From the NCBI RefSeq assembly GCF_001540865.1, contig NC_033639.1, positions 10,156,432 to 10,220,431 on the forward strand: DNA of 64,000 bases, read 5' to 3'. The notes beneath the pieces were generated by a model. It did no database searches. It was not told the DNA's origin and worked only from the letters and a program-made list of their open reading frames with translations. Below are positions 45,827-58,080 of the stretch, one piece after another. This DNA is from Ananas comosus. Its lineage: Eukaryota > Streptophyta > Magnoliopsida > Poales > Bromeliaceae. Every line of letters starts with the position of its first letter. The first letter of the stretch is position 1. Both the position numbers and the translations under genes were made by a program.

Positions 45827-47058
45827 GGGATAATTTCATAGATGCCCTTATAGGGACTATTAATTTCATCAATACCCTTCCAAAATTGATAATATCACAA
45901 ATACCCTCCAAAATGTGAAAAATTATCATAAATACCCTCCACTAGTTAAGATCCGTTAGAGCCCACCTGAATCGGAGTTAAATTTTTAAAATACCATTTT
46001 TACCCTTTATCTCTTTTCAATAGTAGAAATACTAATAGATATTTCAAAACAATTTTTGTAAATCTAAATTTGAGTATTTAATATATAAATAGTAAATTAA
46101 ATTATCAATATATATTAATTAATAAAAAATATATAAAAATTGTATTTTAAATATAATATGTTTTTATCTGATTCTGGCTTTGTTTTTAGTTTTGGGTTTC
46201 GGTTCAGGTTCAGTTTAAATATAGACCAAAACTATAATTGAATTTACATACGATGGGATTTTATTTTTTGGTACCTATAACTAAAACTATCCTTATTCAG
46301 CATTGATTAAACTTACCCTATTTTAAATCGAGTTCAGATAAAATTACGTATCTATATCAATTCACATTCCTAATTAGTAATAGTAATTTTGAAATAAATT
46401 ATAGATTTTATTTTTTTCCTATTTAAGCAAAAGTAAATCACATAGCTATATGCATGCATTGTTTTGTCGATTGAAATAAAAAGAGAATTTTGTTCGAAAG
46501 CTAAAATATATTATATTTCAGTTTTTTTAATACACTTAATGCAGATAAAATTATCGAGAATAATTTTGATTAAAAAAAATTTTTAAGCTTTCAAGATTAA
46601 AGAAAGATCGGATAATTCCTTAACATTATTTTCATTTAAATTTTTATATATAGTTATTTATTTGATAAAAAATAAATAGAGCCATTAGATTTGGTAAAAT
46701 CATCAATAAAACAAAAAAATTTTGATTTTTTCATACACTGAAATTAGGTTTTTTTAAAAAATAAAAAGTTAATGGGATATCAATTAAAAAATGAAAGTTG
46801 AGGGAGCTGTTTCAAAATGGCATATAGTTGAGGGGGTCTCAATACATTTTTACTTAAAAGATACTTGAGGATAAATAAGTCATTTTAAAAGTTAACCCAT
46901 CTTTAACCATTGAATAACTATGGTAAAGCTAACCTAACTAACAGTAGGGGTATTAATGATAATTTTTTGTGTTTACAGGGATATTGGTGATATTTTAAAC
47001 TTTTTAGGGGCATCTATGATATTTTAAATTTTGGGAGTGGTATCCATGAAATTGCCCC
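45827..47058. mobile_element. Mutator-like non-autonomous element, 1.23 kb
   Basis: Long imperfect terminal inverted repeats of about 120 bases. The left begins GGGATAATTTCATAGATGCC; the right in reverse complement begins GGGGCAATTTCATGGATACC. A perfect 9-base duplication TATATATTA flanks it (45818-45826 and 47059-47067). The AT-rich interior has no transposase. The GGGATA.TT..CATA start is shared with the element at 2530-3055, suggesting one superfamily. Confidence 0.85.
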
Positions 47059-47067
47059 TATATATTA

Positions 47068-47491
47068 TATATTATACATATTATAGTATGTGTGTTGAGC
47101 GAAAGGTAAAGTTCAAATTGAAATTGACTTTTCTAGTAAACTATTTTTTCATTGCTATTTATTTTTATAGCTGCGAAACTAAAGTTTTTCTATTTCTTTT
47201 TTTCTTTTTGTTTGATATGAAATGAAGGAGACAAAAACTAAATATGAGAAATAAACTAATATTTTATTATTAATATTATTATTATTATTATTCATAATTA
47301 ACTCCGATTCATTTCAGGTCTTTCAAAATACAGCTTTGACCAAAAATAAAGATATAATGAACCATAGGACAAAAATAAGTATTTAGAGTTTAAGGTTTAG
47401 GATTTAGTATTTACGATTGAAAACTACTGCACTCCTTTTTAAGTTTTGGTGCAACAAATGCATCTCATATGTTTAGATAGGTACTAAAACC
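47068..47491. other. AT-rich spacer between two transposons
   Basis: Contains an ATT microsatellite (47270-47291). Nothing else supported. Confidence 0.4.
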
Positions 47492-47494
47492 TTA

Positions 47495-47896
47495 GCCCTT
47501 GTTTGGTTGGGGGTTAAGGGGTGGAATAACCCTTTAACCCCCATATTATCCTCAAACATCCTAAAAAATGAATGGGATTAGCTAACCCCACCTCAAATAA
47601 ATTATTTCGGATTAGCTAACCCCACCTAACCCCACCAAACTCCAACCAAACACTATTTTCTATTCATAATAACCCACTATCTTTCTTATCACACCTACTC
47701 CAACCAATCGTTATCCTTCTTTATCAATCATTATCTTCTTATCTCACCTACTCTAACCAAACACTATTTTTTATTATTCTAGACTAACTCCAACCCCCAA
47801 CCAAACACAAAAAAACTTTAACTCCACTTTAACTCCGAACTTAACTCTATTCCTGGAATAGCTACTTTTTTTCTTAACCCCGAACCAAACGGAGGC
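47495..47896. mobile_element. Tourist-like (PIF/Harbinger) MITE
   Basis: The ends are GCCCTTGTTTGGTTGGGGG and, inverted, GCCTCCGTTTGGTTCGGGG. A TTA target duplication flanks both sides (47492-47494 and 47897-47899). The interior has reiterated CTAACCCCACC and CCAACCAAACAC motifs. Non-coding. Confidence 0.82.
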
Positions 47897-48423
47897 TTAG
47901 AGTAAATGATAATAATTTTTAAGCTCTCCTATGTTTACCTTTTGTCAAAATGAATATAATTAAATATCAGGTGAAAATGATGTTTACCAAACTCAAAGAA
48001 GGAAATAGAATTAAGTATTAGCATGTTCACAATGGTAATAAAGAGATGCATTAAAGTGTGTGCTGTCATTTTGACTTTCAGCTTGGAAACTTGGTCCTCA
48101 TTCTACCCATTCTTAATTAAGGAAATTTAATTTTAATTTAATATTTCCATTGATTATTGGCCAATAGTCATTAATTGCTGTATCATTGGTGCAAGGTTGT
48201 GTTTGTTTTCTTGAAAGAAGAGAGAGATGAACTCATTTTCGGTCGTAAATATCTGCTTTTATTATTTAACTTACCGTAATATAAATTTAGTCGTAACTCA
48301 AACTTTTAAAAATATTGTAATTAACTTAAGTTCATCGTGGACTGAAGTCGAATATGAAGAACATGAGTGAGGAAAATATTAATAAAATACTACCGAGGCA
48401 TGGGAATTTAATAATTTTTGGTG

Positions 48424-48843
48424 AAATAAATACAAAAATTAAATATTTCAAATTTTATGCAATTGAATTTCTGCCAAACAAACAACATAATTGGGAGAAG
48501 TTCAGTTCCACAGTAATAAAAACAAACAGTAGAGGAGAATTTAAGTTTTACCCGATTTTGATAAAAAAAAGAAGTCTCTAAATCAACAATTCACACGGCT
48601 TTGAGATCTGTATCTTTCACGTAATGAACGACAAGTACAGAAAATAAAAAACTTCAAAATTCTATGCAATTAAATTTGTGCCAAGCAAACAACATAACTA
48701 AGAGAAATTTCAGTTCCACAGTAATAAAAAAAACATCAGAGGAGATTGAATTCATTTTTACCTAAACTTAAGTTCAACAAAAAATTTTAAACTTAACTTT
48801 TGGTAAAATAAACAATTTCTAAGTCAACAATTCTCACGGCTTA
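48424..48843. repeat. Local direct duplication, about 215-base unit
   Basis: Two adjacent copies share GCAATTGAATTT-like, AACAAACAACATAA-like, TTCAGTTCCACAGTAATAAA and TCAACAATTC segments followed by CACGGCTT. Copy 1 is about 48424-48600 and copy 2 about 48640-48843. Non-coding. Confidence 0.65.
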
Positions 48844-48845
48844 CC

Positions 48846-48960
48846 AATCGTCCCTAACGCAAGTGGCAACGAGTTTGGTGGTCAGCACTCGAGGTTTCAA
48901 ATTTGAATTATTATTTATTCATATTTTTAAATAATTTTTTAAAAAAAATTAATAAAGCGA
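48846..48960 (+). mobile_element. SINE-like repeat
   Basis: Contains AAGTGGCAACGAGTTTGGTG (A-box-like) and GAGGTTTCAAATTTGAATT (B-box-like), followed by AT-rich sequence. A related stretch lies at 58875-58990. The layout suggests a decayed tRNA-derived SINE, but no clean ends were found. Confidence 0.4.
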
Positions 48961-49239
48961 GTAGCATAATACATTTTTCTCTCGTGGCATTGAGATTTGT
49001 ATTTGAAGGCCGTCCCCACCAAATTTTTCTTAGAATTTGGAATTTTTCTGAACCCAGTACCAACAGGTAGAGTGGGCTTGAAATTAGGAAACGGTATTAA
49101 ATTAATATGGGCTCGGCCCGTTACTGTACTCAAACTCTCTCTTTTTTTTTTTTTTTTTTTTTTTCTTTTTTTTTTTTGTTTAGGGTTACACTCTCTCTCT
49201 CTTTCTCTTTCTCTCTTTCTCTCTTTCCCCCAAACTCGT

Positions 49240-51197
49240 ATGGAGACGATCGGGGAAGCAGGGGGGAGCGCTTCTACTCCCGAAGAGCTTCGGGGGAGCG
49301 CGGCGGAGGAGCAGAAGCAGCGAGAATCTCTCGAGGAGGTGCTCTCGAGGCACAGGTATTTGTTTATTAGCATCAAAGTTTGTGTCTTTTTCCCTTTGTT
49401 TTCGTGTTCAATTTGGTCTTTTTTACTTTCTTTTACTTGGTTTTTGGGAGTAAATTTGGTATTTTTTGAAGACCCATTTGCTCATTCTAGTGGGTAGTAT
49501 TGTTTTTGCTCAGTGTTTGCTCCAAAGTAATCAAGTGGTTGGTGTAAATTTAGTAATCTTTGTTTGTTTGGGCTTAAATTTGTGTCAAATTTGATGAATT
49601 CAAGTCAAATTTGCTGAGCAGTAACTTCCTAAGAATTATAGAATCTAAAGGGATCATATTCCAACAAATCGGAATCGAGTTAAACTCAGTTCAATGCAAG
49701 TTGAATTTGCTTGAATTCTTTGATTTGTAAGCAAGTTCGCTTCGATGTGCTAGTTAGTTGGCAAAGAATTGCAGATCAGAAATCGAAGTCCTTTTCTTGC
49801 TCGACGCAACATTTGCTCTTCAGATTCTTGTGAAAATCAAATATTTTGGAGTGTTTAGTCTATGTTGATTACTAGTTTGAATCGGCCATCAATCAAACTG
49901 AGAGGGGTAAAATTTTTGAAGTTTGGAAATGCTCAACACCTTGTCTTGTATTCATTAGATATGCGTCATGCTGGCACGGCAATTTAATGCAGCGGAAACC
50001 GGAAAAGTTTTTGGTATTTGAAACCACAGATTACAAATAGTAATGCAGATGAGGCTTATGGCCCTTTTCTGCTTTTCGTCTATAATTCACGCTTTTGATT
50101 GAAGTGAAAATATGGGTATTGTAGTTAGCACTGAGCAGCTTTGTAGTTTCTTGGCAGTTTAATGTAATCCCACAATCCATCATATGGAAAAGTTTGAGCA
50201 CATTGGTTGTGAAGAGTTTTGAAGTGCGTAGGTTTTAAACCTATGTTCTGTAGCCACATTATTTTTCCACCTATTTCGCTTCTTTTTGTGTTATCTCGAA
50301 TCCTTTGAACTGATGTTCTTCACTTGGTTGCACAGGAAAGAGATAATTGAACTCCAAAACAAAGAAATCAGCCTTAAAAAAGTGGCTGCCAAAGGCAGCA
50401 AAGCTGAACAGAAAGCCAAAAAGAAGCAGGTGGAAGATGAGATATCTCGACTCACATCTCAACTTGAAGCAAAACACTCCGAAGAGCTTTCGTCTTTGGG
50501 CTACAAAAGCTCTAACAACTCGGAAAGAGAGAACCTTGAAAGTCTAGTCAAAGCTATAGCCGGTATTTCTACTAATAGTAAAAATGAATCTCCAAAACCT
50601 AGCAAGGGAGCAAGGCGGCGTGGGAAAAGAGCCCAAGAGGAAGCAGCTAGAGAACAAAGAATCCAAGAAGAGCAAAATACTATTATAAGTGATCGAATGA
50701 TCGAGAATGAGAAGCTTGAAGAAGAGCTTAAGCCATTAGGGCTTACCATCAACGAGATCAAGCCGGATGGCCACTGCCTCTACCGAGCGGTTGAGGACCA
50801 GCTTTCCCTCCATTCCAAAAGTGCTTCCCCGTACAACTATCAGGAGCTCCGAGTAATGGCGGCCAAGTATATGAGAGAGCATGCATCGGACTTTTTGCCC
50901 TTTTTCTTATCAGAGAGTAAGATTGAACTTGATTCGGATTGCACGCCATTGGAGGGATTCGAGAAGTATTGCGAAGAGGTTGAGAAAACGGCTTCTTGGG
51001 GCGGGCAACTTGAACTTGGGGCTCTCACCCACTGCCTGAAGAAGCACTTTTTAATATTTTCGGGTTCTTTCCCTGAAGTTGAGATGGGGAAAGAATACAA
51101 ATCCGATGAAAATCCGAGCATTTTGCTATCATATCATAGACATGCTTATGGTCTCGGTGAGCACTATAATTCCATAGTTCCAAATGGAACGAGGTAA
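49240..51197 (+). CDS. OTU-domain cysteine deubiquitinase (OTUD6-like)
   Basis: Two exons, 49240-49355 and 50336-51197, joined in phase (AG|G) to 325 residues. The N-terminal half is a charged coiled coil rich in Lys, Glu and Arg (about 20-170), as in OTUD6-type enzymes. The C-terminal OTU domain (about 170-322) carries Asp183 and the nucleophile Cys186 in [11 protein letters not shown], and the catalytic His315 in GEHYNSIVP. It should cleave ubiquitin from substrates in the cytosol; linkage preference cannot be read. The start is the only ATG in exon 1 giving this frame, right after a CT-rich leader. The length is normal for the family and no lesions are seen. Confidence 0.92.
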
Positions 51198-51954
51198 TAG
51201 AAGTTTCTCTCTGTCTCCTTTTATCTTTGTATAAGAATGCTCTGCCAGAGTACCACTTGTTGCATTTACACTACATTTTATGACATTTTCGCTTGTTCTT
51301 CTTTGATTGTCTTGATGAGTGAGTTCATTGATTGAATTCTTTTTAACAATTGTTTGTGCAATTATTTCTATCGAGATGTCGGCATGCGAATTAGACTACT
51401 TCACATAGATCCAACAGTTCCTATTCTATGAATGTTTGGAATTTCCGACCATGTATCTTATCTTCTCATGTATCCATAGAAGAGAGACCTCTTGCGAGGA
51501 AGTGATTATCTTAAACGAGTATTTATAGGACTTGCTATTTTTTTTCTTTCTATTTACTTTCAGCATCTATGATACCATTAGGGCCGAAACCTGTGCTTTT
51601 ATGTGGGTTGAGCAACTTTTGGATCAGCTTCTCTACTTTAAGAACAACAAAATAAGCATTAAAGACATCTACTGTGAAAATGGGTTTTGCTACAAACTTG
51701 GTATGGAAGGAAAGAATCAATCCACATTCATTTCCTTAGGAACAGGTGTTAATCAACAACATAAAATCAAAACATAATATTCAGGGAGTAAAAGATGTAA
51801 CAAACCTTTACAACACACAGACATAATTCTTTAGACAAAGATTACACCTTATAATCATTCTCTGATCTCTAAACAGTACAAGAGTGTTTGGATCTCTTCT
51901 CATACTCATGGTGTAGCTTCATTTAAAGCGTCTGGATCTTAAATGAATGGCTAA
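51198..51954. other. Tail-to-tail spacer between OTU and NIMIN-like genes
   Basis: Holds the 3' UTRs of two convergent genes. An open frame at 51532-51777 has no recognisable domain and no start context, so it is left uncalled. Confidence 0.5.
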
Positions 51955-52374
51955 CTATTTCTTATTATTGGTGGACTCATTACTTCTGTTAAGATCTAGC
52001 ATCATTTCTCTGCTGCTAGTCATCTTTTGTTTCTCCTTTTTATTAACATCTAGTGGAGTAGTTTCTCTTGCCCTTTTCGTACCTCTCGTCGACTTTTGAT
52101 CTTTTGGTTCCTTCATTTCACTTTTTTCTCCATCAATAAGTTTAACATGAACTTTTGTTTGATCAAGATTTGGGATTTTGAAGTCTTCGATCTCGAATTT
52201 CGGCTGCCATGCGACGATATTATTTGCTAATTTGTTCTGTGAATTCATATTTCTCCTCTGGTCCATTAATTGAAAACGAAACGCTTCTCTGTCGACCAAT
52301 TCGAAGAATTCTTCAAATTCCGGTGTCGTCATGCTCGATTCGCCTTCATTTCTCTCCTCCTTTTCCATCTTCAT
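51955..52374 (-). CDS. NIMIN/NRR-like NPR1-interacting protein
   Basis: A single exon of 139 residues with features of the NIM1-interacting (NIMIN)/rice NRR family. An acidic EFEEFFELVDR helix (about residues 19-29) corresponds to the EEFFALV-type NPR1-binding motif. A WQPKFEIEDF segment resembles the family's W+P+F..EDF box. A basic KRAR patch follows, then a C-terminal LDLN (about 126-129), an EAR repression motif. Such proteins bind NPR1 in the nucleus and damp salicylic-acid defence genes. Length and lack of introns fit. The Phe-rich stretch after the first helix is unlike family members I know, so the call is moderate. Two Met codons (1 and 3) could start it. Confidence 0.6.
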   Translation of the reverse strand: MKMEKEERNEGESSMTTPEFEEFFELVDREAFRFQLMDQRRNMNSQNKLANNIVAWQPKFEIEDFKIPNLDQTKVHVKLIDGEKSEMKEPKDQKSTRGTKRARETTPLDVNKKEKQKMTSSREMMLDLNRSNESTNNKK

Positions 52375-53054
52375 TTTCCCTTCCTCAAACCTATTAAAAT
52401 TGATTAAAAGAAAATGAAATGTTAAGAGCCAGTGTAACAGGGAACAACTAAGTCATCTGTGTCAAAAAAATGAGCCACAATTTCTTTTGTTTCTTTTGGC
52501 GACAATGGGTGCATTTTAGTTCTCAATGAGTTATTGTTTGGTGTCATGTAAAGTTATTGTAGTCTATCTTATTCTGTGTGACTTTTGGTCTATACCTTAA
52601 GAAGCAGATGAAATCTCATACTCGATATCATTAACTGATGATGGAAAGGATATTATTGGTGAAATTCTCTTTTTTTTTCTCCTTTTGGGTAACTAAGTAG
52701 TAATGCATTTAAAGTCCTAACCCTGAGACAATAGGATATTACAAGTGTTTGCTCATCATGACTCAGAACTTGCTATAAAATCAGATCTATTCTTTCAATC
52801 TTGTGTAACTGTTCTAAAATCAATTGCTCACACACTTGAATAGAATCAATACTTCATGAAGAAGGTAAAGTTACAAACATCATGGACTAATAAGACACAC
52901 ATTTATATTTCAATAAATTAAAGGAGCACTAAACATTTCCTGAAGGAAAAAGGATAATAAATGGAGGCCTCATAGAAGTTCTCACCATGTTTGTCTTTTC
53001 TTCAATTATTAATGGGGAGCCCTCATGGAAGTTCTCACCATCCTTCAATTAAAC

Positions 53055-53094
<40 letters not shown>

Positions 53095-54860
53095 GGAGGT
53101 TGAGTCTATGTTGCTGACCATGAGATATCTGTCAAATTTGGTACTATATATATACTACTAAATGGGATTTGAAACTATGCTGTACTTGTATGTGTTCCCA
53201 CTCTTCTAACCTATTTATATGGCTTAACACTGAAGTGGTTAAAGCAAGGAAACTATTTTTGGGAAAAAGAGAGTTTACCTTGGACAATGTCCTTTAGTCT
53301 TTTCTGATAAAATATTTGGAAAAACAAGGATCTACTTCTCCATTAAATATGCAAAAAAATAGAAAAACTATTTTTACATTTGAGTCAAACAAATAGAAAA
53401 TACTAACTATTTTATAGGATACTTTCAGAGAAAGCCAAAAACACCCCCTAATGTGTGACACCACCCTATAATTGTAGCTTGGAAATTTCACAAGGACTTC
53501 AAAAATGCCCAGGTCAATCAACAACTCTCTGTTTTTATGTCACTTTATTTCCTTTGGCCAAAAATTTGATAGAAAATAGGATTCAAAGTCCTCATCTTTT
53601 TTTTTTCTCTCTCTAGTTTATGTTGAAGGACATAATTGCCCTTGCACAGATGCACATGGCTAAAAAATAGATAAAAATTTTATCAGAAAACAAGTCGTGT
53701 AAAAACCGCGCAGAATATTCTGGATCATGTTCCATGTATCTGAATAATGTGTAATTCAAGGCGCAATTTAATGGCTTCTAAAAAGAGCTTTTTTATAGAA
53801 TTTCCACTCTATTAATGAAATAGGATAATTTCTTGTATAGGAGTAAGAGAAGGGTAATATAGTAATTTCACAAAGATGGCATGATGTGTTGCAATAGGTA
53901 AGCTGGCTGATGCCATCCTTCTTACACCAGCAAAGAGCGTCTGTCTAACAGACGCAGGAAAAACGTGTTTGGAATTTCTGTTTGGCAGACAACACAGTAA
54001 CGACTTTGACTTCTTTAGATTCTTTTTCTTCTGTTTTGTTTTTTTTTTTTTTTTTTGTTTATTGGTTTAAAAAAAGTATATGGTTTATTAAATTGAAAGC
54101 ATAGCCTCCCAAGAAAAGGAGTTTAACTACTCCCCCATCCATTAAATGAGATTAATTAGTCCGTGAAATATGTCACTAAATTCTCCTTCCTAAACCCATC
54201 GTTCATTGTTTAGGGTCTGTTTGCGTCAGACTAGAGGTTCTGTAAAAATCTTATTATTTTATCACTGTTGTCTGAAGAAACTATTGCATGTTCAAAAAAA
54301 ATTTTACTGCAGTAGGAGTTTTAAATTAGAGCTTTATGTATTTTGGAGTCAGAAAGCTCAATTTAGTCGCTTAGCCTTTGACTTTCTATTTTTAATTGCT
54401 GCTTCTTGGAGCGGTGAAGTTGTTAAGTATGCGAGGCTTAACAGTGCCATTGTAAGTTGCAAATATCATATCAGAGTGCTTGTTCTTGCATATAGAAATA
54501 TCAGCAAATGTAGGGCTGAGATCACATGATCTAATAATCACACTTTCACAATGACAACAGATCTAAGTTTCCAAATTCCTTTGTTTGTTTTTAAATGCTC
54601 AAAATTGAATCAATGAGTGGACTAATAGGAGGAACTTACACTCACAATCCTGGTTTGTTTATCATCATAGGAATCAATTTCACAAAAGATTCATCTCTCT
54701 CACTATTCTTTATCATGTCCCAGCAACATGGAGCTCTCTTGTATTTTGCAAGTCAAATACATGAATCAAAGTCTACACAAAAAAAAGGGAAACACAAAAA
54801 AAAAAAAGAAGAATCAATCAATCAATCTGGATGAAATTTTGCTGATGAGTAAACCTTTTC
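52375..54860. other. Intergenic region, no gene seen
   Basis: AT-rich, with a CT microsatellite (53061-53092) and a poly-T tract (54041-54057). An open frame at 54206-54529 begins next to a GGGTCTGTTTG motif typical of Tourist MITE ends, but a matching right end was not found. Nothing coding is supported. Confidence 0.45.
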
Positions 54861-57800
54861 TTAGCCTTTTGTATTAATATCATGTGTAATTTCCTGGAAA
54901 ACGCGAAGCCTACTTCGTGTCCTCTCGGTCTTCAAACCAAATCCACCTTTAAACCAGCTGTTCATTTCTGCCATACAATTAGAACCGCCGAAGGTATCTT
55001 TGTCTCCAATTGGCGATAAGCAATCACGTGAGACATCAAAGATCGGGTGTTCATGGAACGAGAGAGATCGACGAGCCCTTCTGGGCGATCTTAGCGCAAT
55101 CTCAGATCCTTCATTCATATCAAGTTTACTTGGCTTCCGGCGGACACTCTCAGTATAACTCTGTGGCTTCTTTTTAGTCCAATTATCGGTTGATTTTATG
55201 ATATTAGAACCCAAGTTCTCATCTTGGAAAGATTCAGATTCGTTCTTCTTCGAGTATGGATGCAACAAGTCTTTGCGATTAAATGCTTCACCATTCTCCA
55301 AATTCTTATTAGCGAAGAATTCTTCTTCCTCCTCTTCTTCCACCATATCGGCCCAAGTTCTTCTTTTGCCGTCTGAAACTGTGACTGTTTTAAACTTTTC
55401 CATCAAATCTTTAGTGCTTTCTCTTTGCTGATCGGCTGCTGCATCATAGAATGTGTCTGCACGGGCTAAATTTTCTTCCTCCACTATATCACCCTGTGTT
55501 GTTTTACCAACATTAAAATCGCAAAAACAATCGATATTTGATCTTTCCATGGTCTTATTCTCTAAAGTAAGGCCAATGTTTCTCAAGACATCTACTTCTT
55601 GCGGCGTGCTACTCTCATCCGTATATGCAAACAGTATTCTATTATCAGCTGGTGAATTTGTACAACTAGCGGGATGTTGCGATGCACGACTTAAACATTG
55701 AGGTTGTTCTTTCCTATCTGTCTCAGAAACAGCATCCCGTTCACCAGCTTGCGCCTTTGTGGTACTCAATTCTGTCGAGTTCTTCGACCTCAGATCAAAT
55801 CTCGCATTTGCTACAGCTGTACTATTTTCAGGAGTCAGAGATTGTACTGATACATTGGCCATCACACTATTATCTGTGACTGAATATTCCATTGGTTTCT
55901 CAAATTTCATACACCGATTGTTCCTCGAGGATCCAGAACTTCGTCCGTTAGCATGAGGTCTTGAAACTGTCGACGATTCTCGAGAGTACGCCCATTGGTT
56001 TCCGTGGATAGAAGCAGGAGAATGGAAATCTTCCTGAGCATAATACATCAATTTTTTCTTACATGTACCATATGATTCTCCTTTCCTGTAAGGATTGTGA
56101 ACCCATGTCCTCTTTCTATTCTCGCATTGTGAAGTGGCACACTTACGCAACCCTTTTTTGCAAGAAGAATTGGATATCCAGCTCGGAAAATTCAAAGTTG
56201 AGGAATATTCAGTAGATAGCTCAGAACAGCTCGATTTCTCCTCGCTGAAACCTTCATATTTCATTCCACATTCAGCATTGAAATTTGAGCAACCCACATT
56301 CCTAATATGGTTTGAGATGGGAGTGCTTTGTGGTTCCAGCTTTGTTTCTTCTGACTTTGAAAGTGGAACTGCTTCTGATTCGAGTTCCTTGAGAATTTCA
56401 TTAGCCCGCTCGAAGGACTTAAGGTAGGATTCAGTGCTGTCGCTTGATGACAGCTTTTCCACGTCTGCGAGAATGGATTTGGCTTCTGCGAGCCTTCCCA
56501 GCTTCATCAAGCATATAGCTAAATTGCACTGCTTGTTGTAATCAGGTTCCATCGCCAGAGCTTTCCTGCACTCGGTGGTAAATTAAGAACTAGTTAGCCA
56601 AACAATTGATTTGATATGATTCATAACTCAATGCAATGTTTCGCGTTTTAGTACTAAATCCATGCATGTGCAAAGTGATACCGGTAAAGTGGCTCCGCCT
56701 CCGCATAATTCTCTAATTGCATGTGAGCCCAAGCAAGATTCCCCAGCAGTCTGAGCAAGATCAAAAGCAAGAACATCAATTAAATGGTCTCAATCTAGAA
56801 ATCGAGAACACGATCTACCGTCGCAAAAAAAAGAGGCCTAAAGTTCAAGTTACCTTGATTTTTCTTTGTTGAGGGAGATATGTATCCTTTTTCCTTGACA
56901 TCTCGCTAACTTCTTCACCCTCCCTCCAAAAGCTTGCCCTTCGTCAATTTGTTTCAACTTCGCGCTCAGCAGCTCAATTTCTTCATGCATCCTACCGCAT
57001 TTCTGTTCTCAAACGCCAATAATTTCATTTGAGAAGATTATGGTTGTGTTGCAGAGCTTCTGATTTTCATGCGCAGAACTTATGCAAAAGATCAGGTTTT
57101 TAATTTCCTTGTCAAACACTTAACTACTGCATCTCGGAGTAAAGAAGCGGTTCTAGAAGCGAGGTGAAACAAGGCACTGAGATGCGAATGCACCGTGATT
57201 TTACCTTGTAGAGGTCTAGGAGAACGTTGTCGAGCGCCTCCTGGGATTGAAAAGAGCACCGATTGCGAAAAGACTTTATCGCCTCAATAGCTTCGTCGGC
57301 TCGATTCGCTTGCTTCATTACAGAAGCCATATCTTTCACCGCACTATCGACGCGGTCGCCGCAGTTTATAGCAGACCAGAACAGAGGAACTGCCTTGTTT
57401 AGATCCTTCTCGACTAACTGTAGAGTAAAAAAGATAATGCAGAACAAATTAATAACAACAAATTCCACCTTAAATAAAAAAAAGCCATTTTCTGATCTTG
57501 AAAAAGGCTTAAACTTGTCAAATTTGAAAACATACTGGGAAGACATTTTAATTGAAACAAAGGGAGTATGATGATTGAGGAAGGAAATGAAATTCAGGAA
57601 TGAACAGCTAAAGAACAGCACTAAGAAAACCCCAATAATTTCGTCGAACATGTTAAGACTATCTCTTGGGGCCATTTCCTGTTATGTCGTTCTTTTGGTT
57701 AACATGGTATCAGAACAAATCGTAAACTCTAAAAAAGGAAACTCGGAGGCCGTGGGCTCGCGTCGACGGAAGTGTTAAGATTATTTCTTGAGCTGTTTCC

Positions 57801-58080
57801 TATCAAATTGATATTAGTAAACTACAATCTATTGAACCAGCTATAATTAGTACCAAATTGAACAGGAAAAACAGGGTTGAAAACAAGAACAAGGTGCGGC
57901 GCATCGCACCTGGGCATGCTTCGCCCTCGCGTACGGCGAATCCCCAGCTGGCAAATAGTGGTGTTGCGCGTGGCACGACGGCGTGCCGTCTCCCGAGCCG
58001 TCGCCGCCGATCCCTGCTGCGTTTGCAGGCGTGTGGGGGCTCGTCGGCGACACCGCCACCGATTTCTTGTGGCTCTTCAT
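54861..58080 (-). CDS. POLLENLESS3/MS5-type TPR protein
   Basis: Five exons: 58080-57910, 57417-57205, 57002-56854, 56750-56682 and 56565-54861, in phase, 768 residues. The N-terminal PAGDSPYARAKH (about 44-55), then VEKDLNKAVPLFWSAINCGD and DSAVKDMASVMKQ..RADEAIEAIKSFR, are the hallmark TPR region of the MS5/POLLENLESS3/SDI1 family. Further repeats follow (LLGNLAWAHMQLENYAEAE; CNLAICLMKLGRLAEAKSIL). Exon 5 adds a long Ser/Asn-rich tail with WADMVEEEEEEE (about 605) and RLRVFQEIT (about 753-761) near the end. Arabidopsis MS5/TDM1 ends meiosis after the second division in male cells; the SDI branch answers sulphur deficiency. The tail favours the meiotic branch. It is longer than Arabidopsis MS5, chiefly through exon 5. 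Confidence 0.88.

Larger units (their letters stand above)
47900..49239. other. Intergenic region and OTU gene leader
   Basis: AT-rich. Includes a local direct duplication (48424-48843), a SINE-like stretch (48846-48960) and, just before the OTU start, a poly-T tract and CT microsatellite (49139-49228) that probably lie in the promoter or 5' UTR. Confidence 0.45.

Noticed and set aside
48939..49497. Open frames over the OTU leader (145 and 166 codons)
   Set aside because: They read through poly-T and CT microsatellite tracts; the OTU exon 1 frame is the one that splices in phase.
51532..51777. 81-codon open frame after the OTU stop
   Set aside because: The OTU protein already ends normally and this frame shows no domain; it is probably 3' UTR or intergenic.
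54206..54529. 107-codon open frame upstream of the TPR gene end
   Set aside because: No recognisable protein, poor composition, and a MITE-like motif at its start.
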